Part shown: positions 33,509 to 42,390 of the stretch, piece by piece
Layout of the letters: each line of letters opens with the position of its first letter
Numbering within the stretch: the first letter of the stretch is position 1
Assembly: GCF_021129305.1 (NCBI RefSeq)
Contig: NZ_JAJOMB010000020.1
Coordinates: 1-64,000, forward strand
Direction of reading: 5' to 3'
Length of the DNA: 64,000 nucleotides
Origin: Kineosporia babensis
Lineage (GTDB): Bacteria; Actinomycetota; Actinomycetes; Actinomycetales; Kineosporiaceae
Notes under the pieces: generated by a model
What the model was told of the DNA's origin: nothing
Databases searched by the model: none
What the model saw: only the letters and a program-made list of their open reading frames with translations
Program-made: the position numbers and the translations under genes

Positions 33509-35083
33509 ATGACCCCACCGAAACACCCCGGCGCGCTGAGCCGGCGGAGCCTGCTGAAGCTGGGCATGCTCGCCTCAGCCGCAGGCGCCACCGGAGGCCT
33601 CGCCGGCTGCGCCACCCCGACCGGCCTGCCCGGTCCGGGCACCCTGAATCTTGCGCTCAACCGTTCGCTGGTCAGCCTGGACAACAAGCTGAACCAGTTC
33701 GACGCGGCGGTGACCGTGCAGCGCGCGGTCCGCCAGAGCCTGACCCGGCTGACTCCCGACCTGAAGGTCCAGCCGGTCCTGGCCGAGAGCATCACCCTCA
33801 CCGCCCCCACCGAGTGGACCGTGCAGCTGCGCGAGGGCATCCGCTACTCCGACGGCAGCGCGGTGCAGGTCGACGACGTCAAGGTGGCGCTGGAGTCCTA
33901 CCGGGACACCGACGGCGGCTTCCTGGCCACGTTCTTCCCGGAGTGGCCGCGGGTGCAGAAGGTCGACGAGCGCACCTTCCGCCTGGTCACCGACCAGCCG
34001 CTGCCGATCCTGGACTACCTGCTCACCAACATCCTGATCACTCCGGCGCGGGCGAACCGGCCCGAGGAGCTGCAGACCGGCGTCGGCACCGGCCCCTACA
34101 CGGTGCTGAACTCCGACCGCGGGGCGGGCACCTACCGGTTGCAGGCCAACCCCAACTACTGGGGGACCAAACCGACGATCGAACAGGTGGACGTCCGTTT
34201 CCTGCCTTCGGAGTCGGGTCGGGTGGTCAGCCTGCGCAGCGGGGAGATCGACGTGATCGACTCGATCACCCCCGACTCGGTGGAGCAGCTGCGCGGGCTC
34301 AAGGGCGTGAGGATCGAGACCCGCCCGGGCACCCGGCTGACCCATTTCTTCTACAACTTCCGCAAGCCCGAGAGCAGCCCGCTGGCCGATGTCCGGGTCC
34401 GTGAGGCGCTCAGCTACGCGATCGACGGCGACTCGCTGATCAATGACGTGCTGCAGGGCGCGGTCGTACCCGTGCAGGGGGTGGTGGCGCCGGATCTGAC
34501 CGGCGCCGCCGCGGTCGGTGAGTACCGCTACGACCCGGCCAGGGCCCGTCAGTTGCTCAGCGACCTGGGCGTGCGCGACCTGCCGATGACGATCATCTGG
34601 GAGTCGGGCGAGTTCGCCGGTGACAGCCAGGTGATGGAAGCGGTCTACGAGATGCTCCGCGCGGTCGGGGTCCGGGTGAAGCTGCAGCAGTTCGAGCCCG
34701 GCGGCGACATCTCCACCTGGCGCCAGGGCAAGGGCGGCGACTGGGATCTGCTGGCCAACGGCTACGCCAGCCCCACCGGCCTGGCCGTGACCATGCTCCA
34801 GGGCATGTTCACCGGTACCCCGGAGAAGGAGAAGACCCGGGACACCTACCACGGGTACATCGTTCCCGAGGTCACGAAGCTGATCGGCCAGGCCTCCTCC
34901 GAGGTGGACGAGCAGCAACGCGAGGAGCTGCTGGTGCAGGCCCAGGAAGCGGTCTGGAAGACCTGGCCGGCGATGTGGGCGTTCGCCCCGAAGGCCGTGG
35001 TCGCCCGGCGCGACCGAGTGGGCGGAATGACGCTCGGCGCCAACAACTCCTACGACCTCACCACCGTGCGATTGGGGGCATGA
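33509..35083 (+). CDS. ABC transporter family 5 substrate-binding lipoprotein
   Basis: Dpp/Opp-type solute receptor of 524 residues. The signal carries twin arginines (SRRSLLKLGMLASAAG) and a lipobox ending GLAGC, so it is probably exported folded by Tat and lipid-anchored. The mature domain has the family-5 pattern: VRQSLTRLTPDLKVQPVLAE, EWTVQLREGIRYSDGSAVQV, NPNYWGTKPTIEQVDVRFLP and VREALSYAIDGDSLINDVL. Although the family is named for peptides, several members carry oligosaccharides and sugar acids, which fits the downstream genes. ATG 33509 has GAGGAG 9 nt upstream. First gene of a unit of eleven genes. Confidence 0.92.
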   Translation: MTPPKHPGALSRRSLLKLGMLASAAGATGGLAGCATPTGLPGPGTLNLALNRSLVSLDNKLNQFDAAVTVQRAVRQSLTRLTPDLKVQPVLAESITLTAPTEWTVQLREGIRYSDGSAVQVDDVKVALESYRDTDGGFLATFFPEWPRVQKVDERTFRLVTDQPLPILDYLLTNILITPARANRPEELQTGVGTGPYTVLNSDRGAGTYRLQANPNYWGTKPTIEQVDVRFLPSESGRVVSLRSGEIDVIDSITPDSVEQLRGLKGVRIETRPGTRLTHFFYNFRKPESSPLADVRVREALSYAIDGDSLINDVLQGAVVPVQGVVAPDLTGAAAVGEYRYDPARARQLLSDLGVRDLPMTIIWESGEFAGDSQVMEAVYEMLRAVGVRVKLQQFEPGGDISTWRQGKGGDWDLLANGYASPTGLAVTMLQGMFTGTPEKEKTRDTYHGYIVPEVTKLIGQASSEVDEQQREELLVQAQEAVWKTWPAMWAFAPKAVVARRDRVGGMTLGANNSYDLTTVRLGA

Positions 35084-35086
35084 GCC

Positions 35087-36046
35087 ATGTCGCGCAGACC
35101 TCAACTGCCGCCGCTGACCAAGTACGCGGGCAAACGCCTGACCCAGAGCGTGCTCACCGTGTTCCTCACCGTCTCCACGGTTTTCGTCCTGATCCGGCTG
35201 GCCCCCGGCGATCCGGCCCGGGCCTACGCCGGCCCGTTCGCCACCAACGAGCAGCTCGCCGAGGTCCGTGAGCGCTTCGGCCTGGACCAGTCGATCCTCT
35301 CCCAGTACTGGACCTTCCTGACCGGGCTCTTCCAGGGCGACCTCGGGACGTCCTTCAGTTACCAGGACTCGGCGCTGAGCGTGGTCCTGGACCGGATGCC
35401 CTACACGATCACCCTGGCCACCTCGGCGATCCTGCTGACCACGATCGTCTCGGTGCCGCTGGGGGTCTGGATGGCCCGGCACGCCGACAGCCGCCGCGAA
35501 CTGGGCGCGAACGTCCTCACCGTGGCCGGGCAGTCGATGCCGGAGTTCTGGACCGGCGTCATGCTGCTGACCCTGTTCGCCGTGCTGGTGCCGATCCTGC
35601 CGGCCTCCGGGTTCACCACCTGGGGCGGGCTGGTGCTGCCCACGGTCACCGTCGCCATCCTGCAGATCGCCCTGATCAGCCGGATGGTGCGGCGCGAGAT
35701 GGTGAACAACTTCGCCTCGCCCTACCTCACCGTGGCCCGCTCCCGCGGGGTCGGCGAACGCGCCCTGACCTGGCAGTACGCCATGGGCAACGCCGCCGTG
35801 CCGGTGATCACCGCGCTCGGCACCCGGTTCGCCGCGCTGCTGAACGGTGTGGTCGTGGTCGAGGTGGTGTTCGCCTGGCCCGGCGTCGGCTCCCTGGTGG
35901 TGCGGGCCCTGGAGACCCGCGACTACCCGCTGATCGTGGCCACCGTACTGGTCACCTCGGTCCTGTCGGTCACCGTGCAACTGCTGATCGATCTCCTGTA
36001 CCCGCTGCTGGACCCGCGGGTCCGCCTCGGAAAGGCCACCTCATGA
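35087..36046 (+). CDS. ABC transporter permease, DppB-like
   Basis: Permease of 319 residues with six helices. N-terminal YAGKRLTQSVLTVFLTVSTV is the DppB start, followed by RLAPGDPARAYAG and, in the cytoplasmic loop, YLTVARSRGVGERALTWQYA (EAA loop). The stop overlaps the next start as ATGA. Confidence 0.93.
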   Translation: MSRRPQLPPLTKYAGKRLTQSVLTVFLTVSTVFVLIRLAPGDPARAYAGPFATNEQLAEVRERFGLDQSILSQYWTFLTGLFQGDLGTSFSYQDSALSVVLDRMPYTITLATSAILLTTIVSVPLGVWMARHADSRRELGANVLTVAGQSMPEFWTGVMLLTLFAVLVPILPASGFTTWGGLVLPTVTVAILQIALISRMVRREMVNNFASPYLTVARSRGVGERALTWQYAMGNAAVPVITALGTRFAALLNGVVVVEVVFAWPGVGSLVVRALETRDYPLIVATVLVTSVLSVTVQLLIDLLYPLLDPRVRLGKATS

Positions 36047-36936
36047 GCGTCTCCGTCGAAAGGCCCAGTGCGGTCACCGCGGACGATCTCGCCCGCTCGG
36101 CCGTGGCGGGCAAGCACCGGGGCAACCGTTTCAAGACCGTCACCGGCGCGATCTGCACCCTGGTCGTGGTGATCCCGGTGGCGCTGGCCCAGGTGCTGCC
36201 GATCCCCGACCCGGACCAGCAGGACCTGTCCCAGCGCCGGCTGCCGCCGCTGACCGACGGGCACCTGTTCGGCACCGACGCCCTGGGCCGCGATCTGCTC
36301 TCGCTGGTACTGCACGGCGGCCAGGTCTCGATCGCCATCGGCCTGCTCGCGGTCACCGTCTCCGGCCTGATCGGGATCCTGGCCGGTTCGGCCGCCGGGT
36401 TCTTCGGCGGCTGGGTGGACACCGCGGTCTCCCGGCTGCTGGAGGCCCAGATGTCGCTGCCGCTGCTGATGATGCTCCTGCTCGTGGTCGCCCTGTTCGG
36501 CCCCTCGCTGCCGGTGATCACCCTGGTCATCGCGATCGCGCAGTGGCCCGAGGTGGCCCGGCTGACCCGCTCGCTGGTGCTGGTGGAGCGGGAAAAGCCT
36601 TACGTGGCCGCCGCTCAGGTCCTGGGACTGCGCCGGCTGCAGATCCTGTCGCAGCACGTGCTGCCCAACGTGATCCGCCCGGCCTCGCTGGTGGTGCTTC
36701 TGCTGCTGGCCCAGGCCGTGCTTCTGGAGAGCGCGCTGAGCTACCTCGGCGCCGGTCCCCAGCGTCCGTTCGCCACCTGGGGACGGATCATCTCCGACGG
36801 CCAGAACTACATCACCACCTCGTGGTGGCTGGTCACTCTTCCCGGCCTGGTGATCGTGCTGCTGGTGGTCGGGGTCAACCTGCTCGGTGACGGCGTGCGC
36901 GACCGGGTGCGCCGTCGGAAGGTGGTGCAGTCGTGA
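36043..36936 (+). CDS. ABC transporter permease, DppC-like
   Basis: Permease of 297 residues with the DppC features LFGTDALGRDLLSLVLHGG and the EAA loop YVAAAQVLGLRRLQILSQHV. Six helices. ATG overlaps the DppB-like stop (ATGA), and its stop overlaps the next GTG (GTGA). Confidence 0.93.
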   Translation: MSVSVERPSAVTADDLARSAVAGKHRGNRFKTVTGAICTLVVVIPVALAQVLPIPDPDQQDLSQRRLPPLTDGHLFGTDALGRDLLSLVLHGGQVSIAIGLLAVTVSGLIGILAGSAAGFFGGWVDTAVSRLLEAQMSLPLLMMLLLVVALFGPSLPVITLVIAIAQWPEVARLTRSLVLVEREKPYVAAAQVLGLRRLQILSQHVLPNVIRPASLVVLLLLAQAVLLESALSYLGAGPQRPFATWGRIISDGQNYITTSWWLVTLPGLVIVLLVVGVNLLGDGVRDRVRRRKVVQS

Positions 36937-37949
36937 AGCTTCTCGAAGTAGAGGACCTGCAGATCGAGCTGATGACCGAAGCGGGCGTGGTCCGCGCGGT
37001 CGACGGCGTGAGCTTCTGCGTCGGGGAGGGCGAGACCGTCACCCTGATCGGCGAGTCCGGCTCGGGCAAGTCGACCACCGCGATGGGTGTGCTGCGGCTG
37101 CTGCCGGCCGGCCTGGCGGTGCTGTCGGGCCGGGTGGAGCTGGCCGGTAAGGACGTCATCGCCGACCCGGACTCGATCGTGGACGTGCGTGGCCGCTCGG
37201 TCTCGCTGATCCCGCAGGACCCGATGACCGCGCTGAACCCGGTCTTCACGGTGGGGCGCCAACTGGCCGGGGCGGTGCGCACCCGGCATCCGGAACTCTC
37301 CCGTTCCCAGGCCCGGGACCGCGCGGCCGAACTCCTGGACAGCGTGCACATTCCCGACCCTTCGGCTCAGCTGCGCAAGTACCCGCACCAGCTCTCGGGG
37401 GGCATGCTCCAGCGCATCCTGATCGCGATCGCCCTGGCCGGCGAGCCCCGGCTGCTGGTGGCCGACGAGCCGACCAGTGCCCTGGACGTGACCGTTCAGG
37501 CGGGCGTGCTCGACCTGCTGCTGGAACTGCAGGAGCGCACCCGGATCGGCATCCTGATGATCACGCACGACCTCGGCGTGGCCCGGGTGGTGTCCGACCG
37601 CATCCACGTGATGAAGGCCGGCCGCTTCACCGAGAGCGGCGAGGTGGAGGACATCGTCGAGCGCCCCCAGACCGAGTACACCCGCAAGCTTCTCGCGGCC
37701 ATCCCCCAACTCGACGCGCCGTCCACCACCGCACCGGAAACCCCGGCCGGCCAGAACGTCCCCAAGCAGGAAAGCCCAACCCCCGCACCCCCGGCCGAGG
37801 CTCCCGCGGCCAGCCCTGCAGAACCAACCGCCACAACCCTCAAACCAGAGGACGCCCGCCGCCCCGCCGGGGCAACCGGCCTCTCGGCCGTCCCCGGCAC
37901 CGCAACCACTGCCACAACCGCTGCCCGGCCGGAAGGAGCACGCCCGTGA
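36933..37949 (+). CDS. ABC transporter ATPase, DppD-like, with Pro/Ala-rich C-terminal tail
   Basis: ATPase of 338 residues. Walker [10 protein letters not shown], signature [16 protein letters not shown], Walker [17 protein letters not shown] and H-loop ITHDLG are intact. In normal DppD the region after about 255 holds a short Cys-containing segment that binds an iron-sulfur cluster; here it is replaced by about 80 residues of Ala/Pro/Thr-rich sequence ([18 protein letters not shown]) without cysteines. GTG 36933 overlaps the upstream stop; the stop overlaps GTG 37946. Confidence 0.9.
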   Translation: MKLLEVEDLQIELMTEAGVVRAVDGVSFCVGEGETVTLIGESGSGKSTTAMGVLRLLPAGLAVLSGRVELAGKDVIADPDSIVDVRGRSVSLIPQDPMTALNPVFTVGRQLAGAVRTRHPELSRSQARDRAAELLDSVHIPDPSAQLRKYPHQLSGGMLQRILIAIALAGEPRLLVADEPTSALDVTVQAGVLDLLLELQERTRIGILMITHDLGVARVVSDRIHVMKAGRFTESGEVEDIVERPQTEYTRKLLAAIPQLDAPSTTAPETPAGQNVPKQESPTPAPPAEAPAASPAEPTATTLKPEDARRPAGATGLSAVPGTATTATTAARPEGARP

Positions 37950-38794
37950 CCGAGCACCACAACACCGAGCACCGCGCCGACGTCGTTCTCCGCGTGGAAC
38001 ACCTCGTGGTCGACTACCCCACCCCCACCGGCATCCACCGCGCCGTGGACGATGTCAGCCTGAGCGTGGAACGCGGACGCACCGTGGCCCTGGTCGGTGA
38101 ATCGGGCTGCGGAAAATCCACCGTGGCGCGCGCTTTGGTACGCCTGGTCAAGCCGACTTCGGGATCAATCGTCCTCGCCGAGACCGATATCGCCCAATTG
38201 CCGGAGAAGAAGCTGCGGCCGCTGCGCTCGAAGATCCAGATGGTGTTCCAGGACCCGTACGGCTCGCTCGACCCGCACCTGACCGCGCAGCAGATCGTGG
38301 CCGAACCGCTGAAACTGCGCGGGGTTTCCACCGCCGAGCGGAACAAGGAGGCCGCGCACCTGATCGACCTGGTCGGGCTGCCGTCGACCGCGCTGAACCG
38401 GGGACCGGCCGAGTTCTCCGGCGGCCAGCGCCAGCGGATCGGCATTGCCCGGGCCCTGGCCAGCCGCCCTGAGGTGCTGGTCTGCGACGAGGCCACCAGC
38501 GCACTTGACGTGTCGGTGCAGGCTCAGGTGCTCAAGCTGCTGGCCGAACTGCAGCAGCAGACCGGGGTGAGCTACCTGTTCATCTCGCACAACCTCGGCG
38601 TGGTGCGGGAAATCAGCCAGGACGTGGTGGTGATGCGCCGGGGCCAGGTGGTCGAGGCCGGACCCACGCAGCAGGTGCTGTCCCAGCCGGCCGAGCCCTA
38701 CACCCGGGCGCTGCGAGCAGCCGCGCTCGACCCGGCCACGATTCGAGGACGCAAGCCCCGCAGCGTCCTCGCTGTACAGGGAAAGGTTGCGTAG
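37946..38794 (+). CDS. ABC transporter ATPase, DppF-like
   Basis: ATPase of 282 residues: Walker A GESGCGKST, Q-loop MVFQDPYGSLDPHLTA, signature FSGGQRQRIGIARALA, Walker B VLVCDEATSALDVSVQ, H-loop ISHNLG. The C-terminal segment EPYTRALRAAALDPATIRG is typical of the OppF side. Forms the heterodimeric motor with the preceding ATPase. The TAG stop overlaps the GTG start of the aldo/keto reductase gene (TAGTG), so the enzymes are in one operon with the importer. Confidence 0.93.
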   Translation: MTEHHNTEHRADVVLRVEHLVVDYPTPTGIHRAVDDVSLSVERGRTVALVGESGCGKSTVARALVRLVKPTSGSIVLAETDIAQLPEKKLRPLRSKIQMVFQDPYGSLDPHLTAQQIVAEPLKLRGVSTAERNKEAAHLIDLVGLPSTALNRGPAEFSGGQRQRIGIARALASRPEVLVCDEATSALDVSVQAQVLKLLAELQQQTGVSYLFISHNLGVVREISQDVVVMRRGQVVEAGPTQQVLSQPAEPYTRALRAAALDPATIRGRKPRSVLAVQGKVA

Positions 38795-39750
38795 TGCGTC
38801 CCCCATTCGAATTCAGCCGCCTCGCCCTCGGCACGATGACGTTCGGCGACACGGTGGACAAGGAGACGGCCGGGCGCATGCTCGACGTCGCCCTGGACGC
38901 CGGTGTCACGATGATCGACACGGCCAACGGATACGCCGGCGGGGCCACGGAATCGCTCCTGGGAGAGCTTCTTCCCTCCCGGAGCGGATTCGTGCTGGCC
39001 ACCAAGGCGGGCATCCCCCACCCCGATGCCGACGGCGCCCCGCCCCTTTCGGCCAAGGCCATCCGGGCCTGCGTCGAGGGCAGCCTGAACCGGCTGGGCG
39101 TGGAGCGGGTCGACCTGTTCTACCTGCACCAGCCCGACCGTTCCACCCCGCTGGAGGAGACTCTCGGCGAGGTTGCCCGGCTGGTCGCCGAAGGCAAGAT
39201 CGGTGCGCTCGGCGTCTCCAACTTCTCCGCCTGGCACATCGCCGCCGTGGATGCGGCCGCCGACGCCGTCGGCACCCCGCGTCCAGTTGTCGCGCAGCAG
39301 CTCTACAACCTGATCGCCCGCCGGATCGAGGAGGAGTACGCCGAGTTCGCCGTCACCAGCGGCCTTTCGACCATGGTCTACAACCCGCTCGGCGGTGGGC
39401 TGCTGGCCGGCCGGCACAGCTTCGGCGACCGGCCCGAGCACGGCCGGTTCGGCGACTCCCGGCTGGCCGCGATGTACACCGAACGCTACTGGAACGCCGA
39501 GATCTTCGACGCGATCGAGGCGGTGAACGACATCGCCGAGCAGGCCGGCCTGAGCCCGAGTGAGCTGGCTCTGCGCTGGCTGCTGAGCCGGGACGTGGTC
39601 GGCTCGATCCTGCTCGGCGGCTCCAAGGTCGCACACCTGGAGGCCAACCTGGCCGCCGCCGAGAAGGGCCCGCTGCCGCAGGACGTGGTGGAGGCCTGCG
39701 ATCAGGTCGGCGCGCAGCTGCGCGGCCCGATGCCTGCCTACCACCGCTGA
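38794..39750 (+). CDS. aldo/keto reductase
   Basis: NADPH-type oxidoreductase of 318 residues with the AKR barrel. Catalytic set: Asp in MIDTANGYAGG with the Tyr, Lys in FVLATKAG, His in DLFYLHQPD; C-terminal coenzyme loop GSILLGGSKVAHLEANLAAAE. The likely role in this operon is interconversion of an aldose or ketose and its alcohol, or oxidation of a sugar at carbon 1. GTG 38794 overlaps the upstream stop, and a ribosome site is supplied by coupling. Confidence 0.9.
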   Translation: MRPPFEFSRLALGTMTFGDTVDKETAGRMLDVALDAGVTMIDTANGYAGGATESLLGELLPSRSGFVLATKAGIPHPDADGAPPLSAKAIRACVEGSLNRLGVERVDLFYLHQPDRSTPLEETLGEVARLVAEGKIGALGVSNFSAWHIAAVDAAADAVGTPRPVVAQQLYNLIARRIEEEYAEFAVTSGLSTMVYNPLGGGLLAGRHSFGDRPEHGRFGDSRLAAMYTERYWNAEIFDAIEAVNDIAEQAGLSPSELALRWLLSRDVVGSILLGGSKVAHLEANLAAAEKGPLPQDVVEACDQVGAQLRGPMPAYHR

Positions 39751-39777
39751 AAGTCACCCCAGAAAGGAATTTCTCCC

Positions 39778-40545
39778 ATGACCGTCGCTGACTTCGCCGC
39801 CCGGCTGCGCAACCGCGAGACCCTGGTCGGGTACTGGGTCCTGCTGGACGCCCCGCCCTCGACCGAGAGACTGGCCCGCCTCGGCTACGACTACGTCGCG
39901 ATGGACGCCCAGCACGGCCTGTTCGGCTACGACGGCATGCTGGCCGGCCTCACCGCGATCGACGCCGGCGGCAGCTCGGCCGGGGTGATCCGGGTGAGCT
40001 CGAACGACCCGGGCACGATCGGCCGGGCCCTGGACGCGGGCGCCACCGGCATCATCGTGCCGCTGATCAACACCGCCGAGGACGCGGCCGCGGCGGTCGC
40101 GGCCGCACGCTACGCGCCCAACGGCATTCGCTCCTACGGTCCGATGCGCTCGATGCTCCGGGTCGGGCCGAAGCCGGCCGAGGCCGATGCCGCGGTGGCC
40201 GTGCTGGCGATGATCGAGACCGCGCAGGGCCTGGAGAACGTGGAGGCGATCGCCGCCACGCCCGGGCTGGACGGGCTCTACGTCGGGCCCTCCGACCTGA
40301 CTTTGGCCATCGGCGGCGCGACGTCGACCGATCCGGCCGTGGCCGACGCGTTCGAGGCCGCGCTGACCCGGGTGAAGCAGGCCTGCGAGGAGAACGGGAT
40401 CGCGGCCGGTCTGCACACCCCCTCCGGCGAGGTCGCGGCCAAGCGAATCTCCGAAGGGTGGACGGTCCTGACCGTCGCCTGCGACCTGGTTCACCTGGAA
40501 GTGGCTGCCCGTAATCACCTTTCGGTCGCCCGAGGTGAGGCATGA
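39778..40545 (+). CDS. HpcH/HpaI family class II aldolase
   Basis: Metal-dependent aldolase of 255 residues. Active-site parts are present: base His in MDAQHGLFGYDGML, Arg in VIRVSSNDPGTIGRALDAGA, metal ligands Glu in AMIETAQGLENVEAIAA and Asp in GLYVGPSDLTLAIG. The family splits 2-keto-3-deoxy acids into pyruvate and an aldehyde, or similar compounds. In this operon it could cleave the product of acid-sugar dehydration or oxidation. AAGGA lies 9 nt before ATG 39778. The stop overlaps the next ATG (ATGA). Confidence 0.92.
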   Translation: MTVADFAARLRNRETLVGYWVLLDAPPSTERLARLGYDYVAMDAQHGLFGYDGMLAGLTAIDAGGSSAGVIRVSSNDPGTIGRALDAGATGIIVPLINTAEDAAAAVAAARYAPNGIRSYGPMRSMLRVGPKPAEADAAVAVLAMIETAQGLENVEAIAATPGLDGLYVGPSDLTLAIGGATSTDPAVADAFEAALTRVKQACEENGIAAGLHTPSGEVAAKRISEGWTVLTVACDLVHLEVAARNHLSVARGEA

Positions 40546-41714
40546 GCGTCGACAAGGCGCTGCTGGACGGCCGGCTCCGGCCCGGCGACCCGGGCCGCTC
40601 CGACGCCTATCTGGACGTTCCCACGGTCCAGAGCCACGCGTCCTTCATTACCACGCTCCCCGACGGCGACCTCGGAATGGTCTGGTTCGGCGGCACGCAG
40701 GAGGGCGTCGGCGACATCAGCGTCTGGTTCTCCCGGCTGATCGAAGACGTCTGGACCGCACCGGTCCAGTTGTCCGACGATGCCCAGCATTCCGAGCAGA
40801 ACCCGGTCCTCTTCCCGACTCCCGGCGGTGACCTGTGGCTGCTGTGGACCGCGCAGCGCGCCGGCGATCAGGACACGGCCTCGGTGCGGCGCCGGATCTC
40901 GAAGGACTCGGGGCAGACCTGGGGCGAGGTCGAGACCCTCTTCCCGGCGGACGAGCGCAGTGGCGTTTTCATCCGGCAACCGGTCGTGGTCACCGAATCC
41001 GGCCGTTGGCTGCTGGGGATCTTCCGCTGTGTGAAGGTGCCCGGCGAACGCTGGAGCGGTGATGCGGACACCAGCTCGGTGATGCTGTCGGACGACCAGG
41101 GCACGACCTGGCGCGAGGTCGAAGTTCCGGCCAGCGTCGGCTCGGTACACATGAACATCGTTGACCTGGGCGGTGGTTCGCTGGTGGCCCTGTACCGCAG
41201 CCGGTGGGCCGACCACATCTACCTGTCCCGATCGTCCGACGACGGCTCGAGCTGGAGCGCCCCGCAGCCGACCGACCTGCCCAACAACAACTCGTCCATC
41301 ATGCAGACCCGCCTGTCCGACGGCCGCCTGGCCCTGGTGTTCAACGACTCCAGCCGGCTCGACGCCACCGAACGCCGGCTTTCGCTCTACGACGAGATCG
41401 ACGAGAACGGCATTGTGGAGGACGCTGCTCCAGCCGTGGTCGAGGTTGCGGAGCACAAGGCCTTCTGGGGTGCTCCGCGGGCGCCGATGACGCTGGCCCT
41501 CTCGCCCGACGGTGGCGAAAGTTGGCAGCGCGTGCTCAACCTGGACGAGGGCGACGGCTACTGCCTGACCAACAACTCCCGCGACGGCCTGAACCGTGAG
41601 CTGTCCTACCCGGCGATCCACCAGGGCGCGGACGGCCTGCTGCACGTGACCTACACGTACCACCGGCAGACCATCAAGCACGTCCGGCTGGACCTTTCCC
41701 GGATCGGCGTCTGA
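40542..41714 (+). CDS. sialidase-fold (BNR/Asp-box) protein
   Basis: Cytoplasmic six-bladed-propeller protein of 390 residues. Four Asp boxes (SxDxGxTW) are visible: SKDSGQTW, SDDQGTTW, SSDDGSSW and SPDGGESW. Sialidase-like arginines may be those in IRQPVVV, ALYRSRWADH and TYHRQTIKHVRLD. There is no signal peptide, so it works on an imported substrate. Position in an acid-sugar operon suggests a hydrolase or lyase on a uronic- or ulosonic-acid glycoside rather than a host-sialic-acid enzyme. No neuraminate lyase or kinase gene is present nearby. Similar proteins are often annotated only as BNR-repeat or exo-alpha-sialidase. Confidence 0.8.
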   Translation: MSVDKALLDGRLRPGDPGRSDAYLDVPTVQSHASFITTLPDGDLGMVWFGGTQEGVGDISVWFSRLIEDVWTAPVQLSDDAQHSEQNPVLFPTPGGDLWLLWTAQRAGDQDTASVRRRISKDSGQTWGEVETLFPADERSGVFIRQPVVVTESGRWLLGIFRCVKVPGERWSGDADTSSVMLSDDQGTTWREVEVPASVGSVHMNIVDLGGGSLVALYRSRWADHIYLSRSSDDGSSWSAPQPTDLPNNNSSIMQTRLSDGRLALVFNDSSRLDATERRLSLYDEIDENGIVEDAAPAVVEVAEHKAFWGAPRAPMTLALSPDGGESWQRVLNLDEGDGYCLTNNSRDGLNRELSYPAIHQGADGLLHVTYTYHRQTIKHVRLDLSRIGV

Positions 41715-41715
41715 C

Positions 41716-42390
41716 ATGGCCGTGCTGGTGACCGGTGTGAGCTCGGGGATCGGCCGGGCGATTGCCGAGAAGCTGATCGGGGACGGTCGGCGCGTGGTGG
41801 GCGTCAGTCGTCGCGATCCCTCTTTGCCCGGCTGTGAATGGGTCTCGGCGGATCTTTCCTCGGCCTCAGAGCTCGGCGCGGTGGCTGCGGATGTGGCCGG
41901 CCGGGGCGATCTGGATGCCGTGGTGCATGCCGCCGGGGTCCAGTTCAGTGCTCCGCTGGGCAAGCTGGACCACGAGGACGGCGCCCGGATGTGGGCGCTG
42001 CACGTGGACGCTCCGAGCCGGCTGGTCGATGCGGTGGTGGGCGGTCTGCCGGACGGTGCCCGAATCGTGCTGATCGGTAGCCGCACGGCCACCGGAGTTG
42101 CGGGCAAGAGTCAGTACTCGGCCACCAAGGCTGCGCTGATCGGTCTGACCCGCTCCTGGGCCATGGAACTGGCACCCCGCCGGATCACCGTGAATGTGGT
42201 GGCGCCGGGCCCGACGGCCACGGCCATGCTGCAGGACCCGAACCGCTCTGCCACTCCCCCGCGGGTTCCTGCGCTCGGACGGTTCGTGGAGCCTTCCGAG
42301 GTGGCCGGTCTGACGGCGTTCCTGCTGGGGCCGGACGGCGGTTCGATCACTGGGCAGCACCTGGTGATCTGCGGTGGGGCGTCGTTGTGA
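41716..42390 (+). CDS. short-chain dehydrogenase/reductase
   Basis: SDR of 224 residues: cofactor motif VTGVSSGIGRAIAEKL, Arg in VGVSRRDP favouring NADP, Ser in LIGSRTATGVAGK, catalytic YSATKAA, and PGPTATAML after the active site. A hydroxyl of the sugar acid is the likely target in this operon. It starts one base after the previous stop and its own TGA overlaps GTG 42387. Confidence 0.9.
   Translation: MAVLVTGVSSGIGRAIAEKLIGDGRRVVGVSRRDPSLPGCEWVSADLSSASELGAVAADVAGRGDLDAVVHAAGVQFSAPLGKLDHEDGARMWALHVDAPSRLVDAVVGGLPDGARIVLIGSRTATGVAGKSQYSATKAALIGLTRSWAMELAPRRITVNVVAPGPTATAMLQDPNRSATPPRVPALGRFVEPSEVAGLTAFLLGPDGGSITGQHLVICGGASL

Noticed and set aside
33575-35980. 801-codon open frame opposite the receptor and DppB-like genes
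   Set aside because: Low-complexity Gly/His/Gln/Asp translation spanning two real genes; no ribosome site or domain.
40542-41714. True exo-sialidase of family GH33
   Set aside because: No signal peptide and no sialic-acid genes nearby; only the fold can be claimed.
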